Source: Paulownia fortunei (Eukaryota; Streptophyta; Magnoliopsida; Lamiales; Paulowniaceae). Taken from it: DNA of 64,000 nucleotides. Positions 35,676 through 46,900 of this stretch are shown here, piece after piece; position 1 is the stretch's first letter, and each line of letters begins with the position of its first letter. The notes under the pieces are model-generated. The model saw only the letters and a program-made list of their open reading frames with translations, was not told the DNA's origin and searched no databases. Location: contig CM033116.1 in NCBI GenBank assembly GCA_019321725.1, positions 620,001 to 684,000 of the forward strand. The letters are read 5' to 3'. Made by a program: the position numbers and the translations under genes.

Positions 35676-37812
35676 GGAGAGAGAAGGGGAAAGAGGGCTG
35701 GTTTAACAGAGTGGGGTGAAAGGAGAGAGAGATAAGAGCCTTCTAGTCTAGTGTTTGCTTAAATGAAGAGAGAATGATAGTATGTACTATATAGAAAGAC
35801 AGATTTGCCCCTTGACTGTGGAGGCCACGTCAGAAGCAACAGTCACTATGACATGACACGTCACTCATGCTACCAATGCTTCCATGATTGGAGGTAGGAC
35901 TTTGGCAAAAGAAAGGGGCAAGAGCACCCGAAACGGCAACGCATGGGTTGAGTACCAAAACTATATACATGTATATAATCATTGCTTCTTTTGTGTTAGA
36001 ACTTGCAGAGACCATGCACAGAAGAAAAACAAACTGCTGTTGATTGAAGGAAAATGAAATTTCAGGCTCTCACCTCAGTTGCCTCTCGAGTTGTATAGCA
36101 ATCAGCACATATATCACTTTCATTCAATACAGAAAGGTTTTATTCTCTTTTCTTCTCGTGAACTCAATAATCTTAATGCCATTCAGTAGACCGCATGAGC
36201 CATGACCTTGCAGTTCAGCAGAAGTGCCATTTTTTTTTTTTTTAAACGCCAGTAGTATTTGGGTTAAATAAACCATTAGATTATAAAACTTAGACATAAA
36301 GTATACCATTAAAGTACCATCTCAAAGTTTAAGAAAGAGAAAAAGAGAAGGGCCATCTCAAAAAGCCGAAGCAAATCAGGGAAAACAAAAGATAAGCCAC
36401 AAATAAATGGAATGCTTATCGTCCTGCAATTATTTGAATATGAGAGATAGAATGCTGAAAGAGACAAATATAAATGGACAAGCAATTCCCATCCATGTAT
36501 TGCAGCACAATCTCAAGCCGGACAAAGTACTAAAAAAATTACCATTCCATTAAATTTTAGAAAAAATTATCAGCTCCTATAATGGAGCCTGTATTAATAG
36601 AACACCAACTTTCTCTAAGCTATCTGTCCGAGATAAAATTTAAAGGTTAGAATGAGGTCTGACAACATTTAGCACTCAATGCCTCATGCTTATCGACTTA
36701 GGGTAGTATAGTCAATCCCATAGTCTCAATGACACAATGTACAGTAACAATCAAGTTTCACAGCTCATTGTTTGTACAGATAGAACCAGTCATTGCTAAC
36801 ATATTCCACGGTCACCTACATCACCAGAAACCAGATAAAAGTTCTCAATCAGACACGGACATCGACTCCCATCTTTCACAACAAAAGTAAGCAGCATTGA
36901 ACAAATAAACGTTATACTTCAAAGACAAGAAAATTTCAACTAGGAAAAGACAAAATGCAGAAGAAGATTTGTACATTATACCATGTAACAGTGCCTTCAA
37001 AAAACTCTCGATAATTGATGCTGAATAACAACTTTTTTAGTGATATTATATATCTCTTGAATCAACTAAAATCACAACTTTTTCTGATGTCTTCTCTTTT
37101 CTTCTTTCCCCAGGTATACAAGAGGAGAAAAACTATGGTTGTCTTTTCATCCCACTACATAGCACACACCTACTCAGAAAACAGCATGGTGCATGCCTGC
37201 TTTATATTAGGGAAAGGTGTTAGCTAAGGATGCTTACCTGCGTCAACAAATGGAGAAATTTAAGTTTACACCAAAAATTTGATATCATGGCTTAAAGGAT
37301 TGGACATAAATGCTCCATGCTATATTGGATAAATATAGGCTCTACTAAAGGTTAATAATGCTTCACTCCTGTAAGATTTTGCTAACTTCAAACAATTATT
37401 AAATAAGCATTATAATTGTATCATGGAAATGCTTACCAAACTTCAAGCTCATCGGACAAAAAGAAATCCAAGTATCAATACAATACCTTCATCCCATTAT
37501 TATACAATTACAACAAGAATTTATGCACTTGAGTACCACAAGCATCACAGGTGCAATTAATATTCTCTAGTAGTATTTGAAGAATTTCATTCAAGTTACA
37601 TAACATCATCTCTAAAGTACTAATTACAACATAATGCACTGTAAAACGCAGAATCTACTATCAGCTGCATCGTGCAGGGTCATCACTCATAATATGAGTA
37701 ACTTCTATATGGTGCTTACTTCCTGTAGAAAAACTGAGTTTCTTCAAATTATAAAGTACTGAACTTTTGAGGTACAACACATTGAAAATGTAAGTGAAGG
37801 TTGCTTGTATAC
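35673..37812. other. Intergenic region upstream of the HIPP gene
   Basis: Contains the HIPP promoter and roughly 2 kb of AT-rich DNA. I see no coding region with a recognisable domain. Confidence 0.45.
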
Positions 37813-37879
37813 CTGTCCCACCAATTAAAAGCACAACATGCTTTTTCTCCAAAGTTTCAGCACTTGATCGAGATGTCAT
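37813..37879 (-). other. Possible orphan first exon, Rossmann-like start
   Basis: A 67-base minus-strand stretch begins with an ATG and reads MTSRSSAETLEKKHVVLLIG, then GGT, then a good splice donor (CAG followed by GTATAC). A basic stretch followed by VVLLIGGTG is the usual opening strand and glycine loop of an NAD(P)-binding Rossmann protein of the RmlD-like kind. I cannot find a matching second exon downstream, so it may be a fragment, or the rest may be too diverged for me to see. Confidence 0.25.
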
Positions 37880-38717
37880 TTCTGGTAGCCTTTATCTGAT
37901 ACGACTCAAAAAAATCAGAGGAACCAAAAACCTCTTTACCCAATAAAAACAGAAGGAGCTGAAACCCAGACTCAAATTCCAACTATATCGTACATCGATG
38001 GGGTCACCTCAAAAGAATGGAAAAGAAATGTTAGCCAATGGTTTTAAGAGAATTATTGCAAACCAGCTGGGTGACAATGCAGCTTCTACCTTGAGTAATA
38101 GAAAATCAGCCATCTCCAATTTCCAAAAAAGCCCTTTGCACGTCCTCAATAAATTTTACCAGATCAATTCTATTGAGAAATATGTAAAATAACTTAAAGG
38201 TCCATTTACTAACTCTTCACCATGTAGTTTTCACCATTGTAAACCCATTATCCATTCTTTCAATCATGTAACATGCATCTAGCGTTTGTCCACTTCCTAG
38301 ATTAGATGAATATTATCAACAAGTGAATCATTAGCACATATGCTTGAAACAGTCACCATTTGTATCAGTAGCCAAATTTGAGCGTCAATGCTTGAAAAAA
38401 TCACCAACAGGGCCAAGCCTGGTTATCACAAAGCTTTCCAGCATAAGATAACACCAACAAGAATAGTAACAAAAGCCACGAGAGTTCCTCTCCAGAAAGC
38501 CCAAAGTCAGTCCACGTCAAAGGCTTTTTCACATCGATTGCTACCTCTGAAGTGTTTGTCAAAGGCTCTAGCGATCCTGAGTTATCAAATACAATATCTG
38601 CATGGTACTTCTGGGATTTAAAGACATCTGAGCATTGACCGTGCTCTTGGCCTCTTCGGCGGTTGTTCGATGGAGCTAGGTCTCAGGATTTACCCAAACC
38701 AAGATATGGGCATAGTC

Positions 38718-38769
38718 CTCTTGTCCATCTTGGTCTTAAATTGCTCTTGTCCATCTTGGTCTTAAATTG
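38718..38769. repeat. 26-bp tandem duplication at the copia insertion point
   Basis: The unit ctcttgtccatcttggtctt plus six bases is present twice in tandem inside the kinase pseudogene. The second copy runs into the first bases of the LTR. Confidence 0.85.
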
Positions 38770-39153
38770 TTGAAAATAAACTTGTTTTAAATCTAAATTT
38801 TAATCAAACTCATATTAGACCAAGTTTTGGAAGTTTTTAATTTTAGATAAGGTAGATAACGTTAGTGAAATTAATAAAAATTATGTGATAATTTAGTTGA
38901 CAAATGTATAGTTGTGATTTTAAGTTGTTTGTTTATTTAATAGTAGAGATTTATTAGAAACTAGTATAAATAGAGCTTGTATCAAATAAAAGAGAGAAAA
39001 ACAAAAGTTATTAGAAGCAAAACTTCTAAAGAGAGTTTAAAGAATTATTTGAAAAGTTTGTTAACTTAAGTTATATTGAGATTGAATAGTTTGAGTGTTC
39101 TCTTTTGTAATAATATTTGATTGATCAATATTTTGAGTAATAAATATCTAATA
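38768..39153 (+). repeat. 5' LTR of the copia element
   Basis: About 386 bp, starting TGTTGAAAAT, with a TATAAATAGAGC-like promoter word near 38965. It pairs with the 3' LTR but is clearly diverged from it. Confidence 0.8.
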
Positions 39154-40219
39154 AAGTGACATCAGAGTCATAAAAAAAAAGAGTTCGTTGAGACAAATAC
39201 GCTATCGAAGAAAAAAAATTCAGCCAAATCGAAGTTTTGAAGCGCCGCTACGTTGCATCAAAAGTTTCTAAGCCAACTCATCGAGTTGAATCGAGTCAAA
39301 CTGAGTCATCTAACCTATTGATGGAGTCAAAAAGCTGTTGACCGAGCATCGACCAAGTCAAACAGTTGACTTTGATCGTTGATCACTATTGACCAAAAGT
39401 TGGCCAGACATTGACCAAGCCCTAATTTTGACCGAAGTTTATCCAAAAAAATTCGGTGCTCTGGATCCATCCGTATAATCAAAATTTCAAGTTTCACACT
39501 CTATTAAGAGTTAATGACAAATAGCAACTTGACTGCATTCCAAGTTCCACAACTCAAGGAATATGATTTTGACAATTGGAGTATTAAAATGAAGGCACTC
39601 CTTGGAGCACATAATGTATAGGAAGTTGTGGAGAAATGTCATGATGAACCCAAAGACGAGTTAATATTATCCGCAACATAAAAAGATAGTTTGAAAAACT
39701 TAAAAAAAAAGAGACAATAATGCTCTCTTCCTAATCAACTTTGGCTTGTTAAAGTTGTTGGACATAGTGATAGCGATTGGACTGGAGATACCGATGATCG
39801 TAAAAGCACAATTGCTTTGCATTTTCATGGGAGACACTATATTTATTTGGTTGTTGGAAAAGCAACTTATTGTCACCCTTTCAATATGCGAAATTGAATT
39901 TGTGGCTACTGTATCATGAGTCATGCAATTTGGCTAAATAATTTGTTGAAATAATTGAACTTATCACAAGAAGAGTCAATGAGATTCATGTCAACATCAA
40001 ATTAGCAATAGTTTTGGCCAAAAATCCAATTTTTTATAATCGACGCAAGTATATTGATACTCGATACCACTATATCAAGGTATGCTTTGCAAGAAAATAA
40101 ATTCAAGTATGGAAAATCGCAAGACCAAATTGCTGACATCTTTATCAAGCTATTGAAGTATGAAAACTTTGCGAGATTGAGAAACTCACTTGATATAATA
40201 AAATAAGTTTAAAGGGGAG

Positions 40220-40599
40220 TGTTGAAAATAAATTTATTTTAAGGCCAAATTTTAATCAAGCCCATATTAGCCTAAGTTTTAGAATTTTTTAATTTTAAGT
40301 AAGATTGGTGAGATTATTAAAAATTATATAATAATTTAGTTGATAAATATATGATTGTGATTGTAAGTTATTTATTTATTTGGTGGTAGAAATTTACTAG
40401 AAATAAGTATAAATAGAACTTGTATTTGGAGTGTTAAATCATCAAATAAAATAGAGAGAAACAAGTGTAGTTATATACAAATTTTTTAAAGATAGTTTAG
40501 AAAAATATTTAAAAAATTAATTAAGAGTAAAATTATACTGATATTGAATAATTTGAGTATTGTCTCCTGATCAATATTTTGAGCGACAAATTTTTAACA
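40220..40599 (+). repeat. 3' LTR of the copia element
   Basis: About 380 bp, directly preceded by the purine tract. It aligns along its length to the 5' LTR with many substitutions and small indels, including an extra segment near 40427. Confidence 0.8.
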
Positions 40600-41578
40600 A
40601 ATTTTCAACAAAACAGCACACCCACATCAGGGTTGTTAATAGCAGCAGTACCTATTAAGAAGCTGACGCATATCAGGGTTGTTAATACGATTTGCCCCAG
40701 CTTCGTGCGATCAACTTCTCCATTAGGCAGCAAAATCCCCTCCCCAAATGCAACCACCATTTTTCTCCATCCACCCGTACCTTTTATCAGTACATTCTAC
40801 GACATAACTCAACCAAAAAAACATAATCAAGAACTAATTACTCGATAACGTACAAATTGAGTGGAAACAGATGAGGCTTGCGCGAGCAACGAGGTAAGCA
40901 TTGACAACGGGAATACCATGAGCTTTAAAGAGATTAGAGACTGTGCTCTTTCCGAGCCGATGCCTCCGGTCAATCCCACTATCCTCGTATATGTTGATAC
41001 CACCGGCAAATTGAACTTCGGTCGAGTTAGCCGGAGAATGAGGGGAAGAAAGAATGGCCGTAGATAAGAAGAAACAATAACCTGGTCTAGCAAGCTGGGC
41101 TGAAAGGGGAAATCTGACATAAAAGTGGGCCCAGATAGGAAATTCTTTAAGCAAGGGCCCAATTATATTTTGGATAATATTTGATCATCAAGAAAGGGCC
41201 CAGTTCAACTTCTGGATTGGGCTGAAAAGTGAATTGGTCCTTCTCCCGCTCAGCCATTTTGCGTTTTCGAATATGCACTTAATATTTCTTATATTATACA
41301 TTTCCCGAGTACTAAGATGGTAATTTCATATTATTATTTCATTTCGATTAAACAAAAGAGTGTACATTTATATTTTTCTATATAGCTCATTACACATCAA
41401 ATTTCAAACACCATAATTCATTTTTTATTTGGAAATGGTCACCGAAGAGCACACAACCAAACCTAATTATTTCTAACTACATACGATTTTCCGTTTCAGA
41501 GGTCTGAAGTCATAAAACCTAAGAGAAAACATGTAACATCATAGCAACATAGATGAACCATACAAGACAAGCTTATAA

Positions 41579-42459
41579 TCAGTGCTTCATCTTTTCCACA
41601 ACCTTTTGCCAGGCGGGCCGGGCCAAGATATCCGCACACCATGCACTGACATGAGGTCTGTCATCAAACAGGGCCTTAATCTTGGTGCCAAACAAGTAGT
41701 TTATGATTGGGAGATGGTGCAAATCTGCCAAGCTAAAGGCCTCCCCTCCCAAGTACTTTGATCCAGCCAACCGCGACTCGTACACGTCAAGAACTTTGCC
41801 TAGTTTTTCTTGATGCTGTTCCACAACAGTTTCATCAGTAGTCATGCCTAGCATTGGCTTTTTGACAAGTTCATGTGAGAGTTTTGATGCAGCCTCGTCG
41901 AATGTGTGGGATTCAACTTCCATCCAAACTGACACTATTGCCATTTTCTTGGGGTACAAGTGGGGTTCCCTTATCAGCATAGTTGTGTGCAAGATATTGA
42001 GTGATTGCCCTGGATTCTGCAGTCCAAGTTGTCATTTGAATGCCAATTAGAATAGGAACTGATGAAGAAATTGATAGAGGAAAAGAATAAGCTTTAGTCA
42101 AAGCCAAGATTTATATACAGAAATATATCCATGGTAAGACGGGAAAAGTACCGAAGAGCTTCAAGTCTACATCTTCAAGGGCTGGTACTTGACCAAATGG
42201 CTGCATAGATTAGAGCCCATTAAAAATTGTCAAGTAGTAGTAAAAAAACTAGAAGAGAATTTAACAAAAGAAAAGAAAAAGATGGATGGGTTTTAAAGTT
42301 ATGTTTGGTTACATTGAGTGAAATGAAGGGTTCCTTCTTGTGCTGACCAGTTGATAAATCAATAAGCACAAACTCATATTGAAGCCCTTTCTCTTCTAGG
42401 CAGGCTATAACTCTTTGTGCAGCTGGAGAAAAAGGGCGTCCGTGGAGCTTGATTGCCAT
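41579..42459 (-). CDS. Phi-class glutathione S-transferase (GSTF), frame interrupted once
   Basis: Three exons on the minus strand: 42459-42313, 42200-42152 and 42016-41579, with GT-AG introns at the positions typical of phi-class GSTs. Exon 1 (MAIKLHGRPFSPAAQRVIAC) provides the N-terminal thioredoxin fold and the expected active-site Ser region. Exon 2 gives PFGQVPALEDVDLKLF, and exon 3 starts ESRAITQYLAHNYADKGTPL, then the helical domain (KKMAIVSVWMEVE, SLADLHHLP, RPHVSAWCADILARPAWQKV). GSTFs conjugate glutathione to xenobiotics and stress metabolites. The oddity is a frame change between TPLVP and KKMAIV: a CCCC run (plus strand GGGG at 41951-41954) where three bases would keep the frame. 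Allowing for that one extra base, the product is 210 residues, normal for the class. It may be a pseudogene or a consensus error. Confidence 0.92.
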
Positions 42460-43914
42460 TACTAGAAATGCTATTTCTGTCAAGAGAAAGAGAAAATGTT
42501 GAAAAGATTTATCTTTGTTCAAGCTGTGAGTATGGAGGCACTTATAAGAACAGCACAGAGGTACCTTTTTTTCTTTTTTGGTCTTTTTTTCCTCCTTATG
42601 CTGACTTTCTGGATTCATCCATTTTGATGTTTTGCTGCTTCAAGAAATTGTAGTCCTTACACTTTACTTAGAATTGGAAAAACAAAAAAAAAAATAGAAA
42701 AGATAAAGATTGCTGCATATTCTTATATATATATATATATATACATAATAGGACAATTAAGCAGAACATGGACCAGCAACTTTTGGACATTACTTCATTA
42801 TTGTCATTCTAGATAGCGTTCGGGAGTTGTTAGAGCAGTCAACAGTCCATAATTTTACTTTGGAGAGAAACAAGTTTCTGCATAATTCTAGAAACTAGTT
42901 GTATTGACCAAAGGGCGAAGACCCAGTAGTTTTGGCTCAAATTCAAACTATTCTTTGTAAATGAGCTCAAATCAATAATACAAGATCCAATTAGCTTAAG
43001 ATTTGAATGGCAAAACATTAAATAAATCTAATATATTGTGTTATGCATAATGAATAGAATTGAATTTTCTATAATATCATACTTTTGATATATAATATTA
43101 TAATTCTAAAATCAATTTTTAGACTATAATTTGTAAATTTAAAACTAATTCATTGTATAACAAGTAGTGAATATAAATGCTTTATGTGTAATAATGTTTC
43201 TTTTTTATGCATATTTGTTAATTAAAATTACTTTTATAAGGTAAATTTGATGACTAACGAAATTTTTATGACCTCTAATGTTTAACTGGTTGTCATAACT
43301 AGAAGTTGCTTTTTACACAGTTATATGGATGCGGATCCAGATCCGAACATCAACTTTTTGTCATATCCAGTTTTTGTTAAATTATTAAGGATCAATAGGG
43401 AAGCTTCAGAGTGTTTTGAGAGAATGTATATAAATTATAAAATATATGGATAGTTTTTCATATTAAAAATTATAATTTATATTTAATTTTATTTTGAGAA
43501 TATGAGAAGCAAATTCAAAAAGAACTTTCCATAATAAATGTATAGAATCATAGATAACAACTTTTGTCCAATGATTGGCTCAAATTGGGAATGGGATTGG
43601 GCTCGACAAGGATTTTTTAAATTTGGTATGTTCATCTCCAATCTAACCACTTGACAATCCTAATTCCAGCAGAGAATGAGATGATTATGCAGTATCAAGC
43701 AAAGTAACAGTACAACTAAATGAGAGTGATCCGTAGGCAAATGTTAATATTGTACACGCATAATTTTTTTGTCCATTTTCACATATAAAGTCTCGAGAGA
43801 TAACCACTTTCAAATTTTAGTTACATTTTACAACTCGATATTTACAACCCCCAAATTAGCAGGGGGAAGAAAAGATGACTAGAGAATACTTATGCCACAT
43901 ATATCCAGCCTATG
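42460..43914. other. Intergenic region between GST and ATG18-type genes
   Basis: AT-rich DNA containing the GST promoter side and a short AT microsatellite near 42725. No gene recognised. Confidence 0.5.
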
Positions 43915-46900
43915 CTAGAAGGCTTCTTCAGGCTTGAGGAAATTGTGATACTCCAATTGTGTCATCTCCCCACCACTCATGGGATCAAACTTGCAGCAGT
44001 AAAAACTGCACATAATTTCGTTCATAAATCAGTAATTCTTCTAAAAAAGATAGCATCAAAGAGAGAGAAGCCCAGGTAGCTAACACTTAAATACAGCATT
44101 GATGTTTTGCGTTGTTCAATTAGAGTTGAAGGGGACGGGACCATATTAACAGAACTTTTCACACCCCAGGTGCTAGAGAGGAAGATATTAAGCTGGGTAA
44201 TTTTGTGCACTGACCTTCCATCCAAGCCAAGAATTACCACTGTATTCTTTTGGTGACCAAAAGCAACAATATATTGCGACCCTTCAGGCAAGCGAAACTG
44301 AGCAACTGACCACTCGGAGCTGAAATACTTGGGCAGCACACCTGCCCAAAAAGAAATTTTGGTTTAAGCCCAAAGGCCAACACGGAGGAAATGTAGGATG
44401 TACTGTCTACTACTCATGAATGACAATTAGTTGCCCTCAGGGAAGAAGAGGTATGCATGCAAGTTTAAGTTACCCAACAGAAAGCAAAACTAATAAGAGA
44501 CATAACATTGCCACCATTCAAATGAATGTCCACGTGGTGCTATTGATCAATCAAATTGACTCATTTTTTGAATACAATATTAACAATAAAGTTAATTTAA
44601 TTGAAAGAGTATTTTAATAATATCAATCAGCATAAGTAAGCTATGGTTTATGGTTTTTCTTTTTTCCCACTTGAAATCTTCAAAGAAAATAATACAGCAA
44701 ATTTATCAAAAACTCAAATAGTTTAACTTTGTATTATAGCGAAATTGACATAAAAATGGACACTCAAATGTGTTTAAAAGGGAGAGAATTCTTGGTGGAA
44801 CGACAAAACGCATCTTTGAAGGACATAGACAGCCAAAGTAACTAAACAATATCCAAGATTCTCCCATGACATAGATGGGTAATCAAAGGTGATGTCATGC
44901 TGAAAAAAAAACCAAGAAGTGACCATCAATCTATAGGATCAAAAAAGAATGTTGCCTACCTAAATATAGGAATCTCCTAAAAATGACAATAACCAACAGT
45001 AACAATTGAAAATACATGGAGAGTTTTTCATGGCTAGGAAAACACATAGGAGATAGATGGAACAATCCTCTTGCCATTACTTAACCTTATTTATCAAAGT
45101 TCACCGAAGACTAGATAATCTATTGCATGGCTTTAAGAAATTATCTCCCCTATATTCTGAAAGCTACCAATTTAACAGGATCCCCAATTTATCAGATAAT
45201 TGACATTTCTCTAAATGATTTTAGACAGCAATTGTCATTACTCCATGAAGAAAAAAAAACAGTCTGCAAAATATTATCAACAGACGAGCAATATGACTAA
45301 CAAATAATATACCTTTAATGAAAGAGAGAGAAGAACTAGAAGCCACAACAGAAGAATTTGGATCAGGACTATTCGACCTATCACTTCCAACATTTCCTGT
45401 ATTAACCTTAAGGGTAAAAACATGGACAGTGCCCTTATCACTTGAGACTGCCAGCCACTGAGCAGTGGCTGAGAATGCCAAGCTATGTATATCAGCTCTG
45501 TCTGCACCCCTCCTTACCTGCACCATATTTCCAAGGGTTCATTTCAGATCTGTGCAAAAATGCTGGCTAACCAGGAAAAACACAACACATGAAAGATAAG
45601 AGCATATTCTTTCACGCTAGTCCAGCACAGACATAAATTTCGAAATAACGAATAGCCAGCACAACTAAGGCACAGAAACATAATTATCCTAATTCATTCA
45701 GGAAAACCAGCTCAAATTTGTGAGTGTGTAAGGTAGATAGAAAGGCCATCCTTAGAAATTGTATTCTATGGCTGAACAACATGGTGTGTATTCGATGGAG
45801 ACATTGTCATTAGATTAAGAATAATGTTAAAACGAGACCTTATGTAATGGAAGATGACAGACAATTAAATCACTATACTACTATAGTTTTCTTGTGTTTG
45901 TACTTTGGTAGAAATAAGAGAATAACTAGAACTTCAAGCAATAATTTTAATTATTCGATCAAAAAAGCCATTTCAAATCAAGTATTATTGAGAATCATCC
46001 CTACGTATATAAAAAATTATTAATTATTAAAGGCCAATATTTGAGTTCAAATCCAGCCCACCTTTTCCACAAGGACCAACTGAAGGCATACACGACAGGA
46101 CATTCAACTAGAATTGGTATTTTAGTATGAAGTTCACATTGAAACTAGGTTTTAGCTCATACTAGGCTCAACTTAAAAATTAGTAAATCATGCTTGCGCC
46201 TTCAAGCCACCCCTGGCTCACTCACAGTCGCTTTTGGATATCTTAAAATATAGAACACATGATATATATTAACGAGAGGGTGGGGGTGAGGTGAAAATTT
46301 CAATTGCAAAAACTATGATTTTTTGGATTCTACATTTTGAGATACAGAACATAAGATAAGAGTAACGAGAGGGTGACAGTGGCCTGATGTTAGAGAAATA
46401 TTTAGTAACAATGGCCACATTAACAACATGATATCACCAACTAAACACTATAAGAGAATATGAGAATATGAAATTGACAGACACCCAGCAATAGTACTTA
46501 CTAGAACCAACTTATTTCTCTGTCCATGAAGCGCATGTTTCACTTGACACAATTGATGGTAATTGGTTAGTGATGTCACAATGACAAGGTATAGCAAACC
46601 CATTCACATTGCTCAAATGTAAGTACATATAATGGTATTGGGACCAAGTGACCAATATACAGAAGCAGAAGAAGCTATAACTTATACATAATAATATCAC
46701 TCAGCGGATGCCATGTAATATATTCATGGTTGGCTTGGGAGACCTCATCATCATTCTCACTAGTAGAACAAATACTCACTTTTAGCATCACTTGGCATTT
46801 AGGCAGACTAAGCTGACATCAAATTGTTGTAGTTAGCCCTTAACAAACACTTGGCATGGGAGTGGGTGCAGGTTCAGGTAGTTTAAGGTGGCTAACCAAA

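Larger units (their letters stand above)
38768..40599 (+). mobile_element. Internally deleted Ty1/copia LTR retrotransposon
   Basis: A 1.83-kb element has two diverged LTRs. Both begin TGTTGAAAATAAA; the 5' LTR spans about 38768-39153 and the 3' LTR about 40220-40599, ending TTTTTAACA. After the 5' LTR comes a tRNA-Met-type primer site (gtgacatcagagtca at about 39155). Before the 3' LTR is a purine tract (aaaggggag). The interior, about 1.07 kb, keeps a gag-like N-terminal part (KEYDFDNWSIKMKALLGAHN, then a stop) near 39550. It then passes to RNase H remnants on the plus strand (HSDSDWTGDTDDRKST near 39760; NPIFYNRRKYIDTRYHYIK and KSQDQIADIFIK near 40030-40150). Protease, integrase and most of reverse transcriptase are missing. 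No matching 5-bp target duplication was found. Confidence 0.88.
38401..40988 (-). pseudogene. Dephospho-CoA kinase (CoaE) pseudogene, split by a copia element
   Basis: Pieces of a plant dephospho-CoA kinase lie in order on the minus strand. Exon 1 (40988-40882) reads RIVGLTGGIG, then continues after a frame break as KSTVSNLFKAHGIPVVNA. Its expected ATG is ACG. The P-loop has lost one base in a G run, and the donor would be GC. Exon 2 (40796-40652) reads GTGGWRKMVVAFGEGILLP and VDRTKLGQIV, with a further one-base loss before QLLNR. The next part is missing, and a Ty1/copia element (38768-40599) is inserted. Beyond it, about 38767-38401 carries KMDK, WVNPET, a TAG where Gln is expected, a deletion, and the C-terminal part with ADIVFDNSGSLE and KKPLTW. 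A 26-bp tandem duplication abuts the insertion. The enzyme normally makes the last step of coenzyme A synthesis; this copy is dead, so a functional gene should exist elsewhere. Confidence 0.88.

Noticed and set aside
40579..41067. Plus-strand open frames at 40579-40848 and 40861-41067
   Set aside because: Antisense of the dephospho-CoA kinase pseudogene exons, which match only on the minus strand.
46025..46060. Word gagttcaaatcc resembling a tRNA/SINE B box in ATG18 intron 1
   Set aside because: No matching A box at the right distance and no cloverleaf could be formed.
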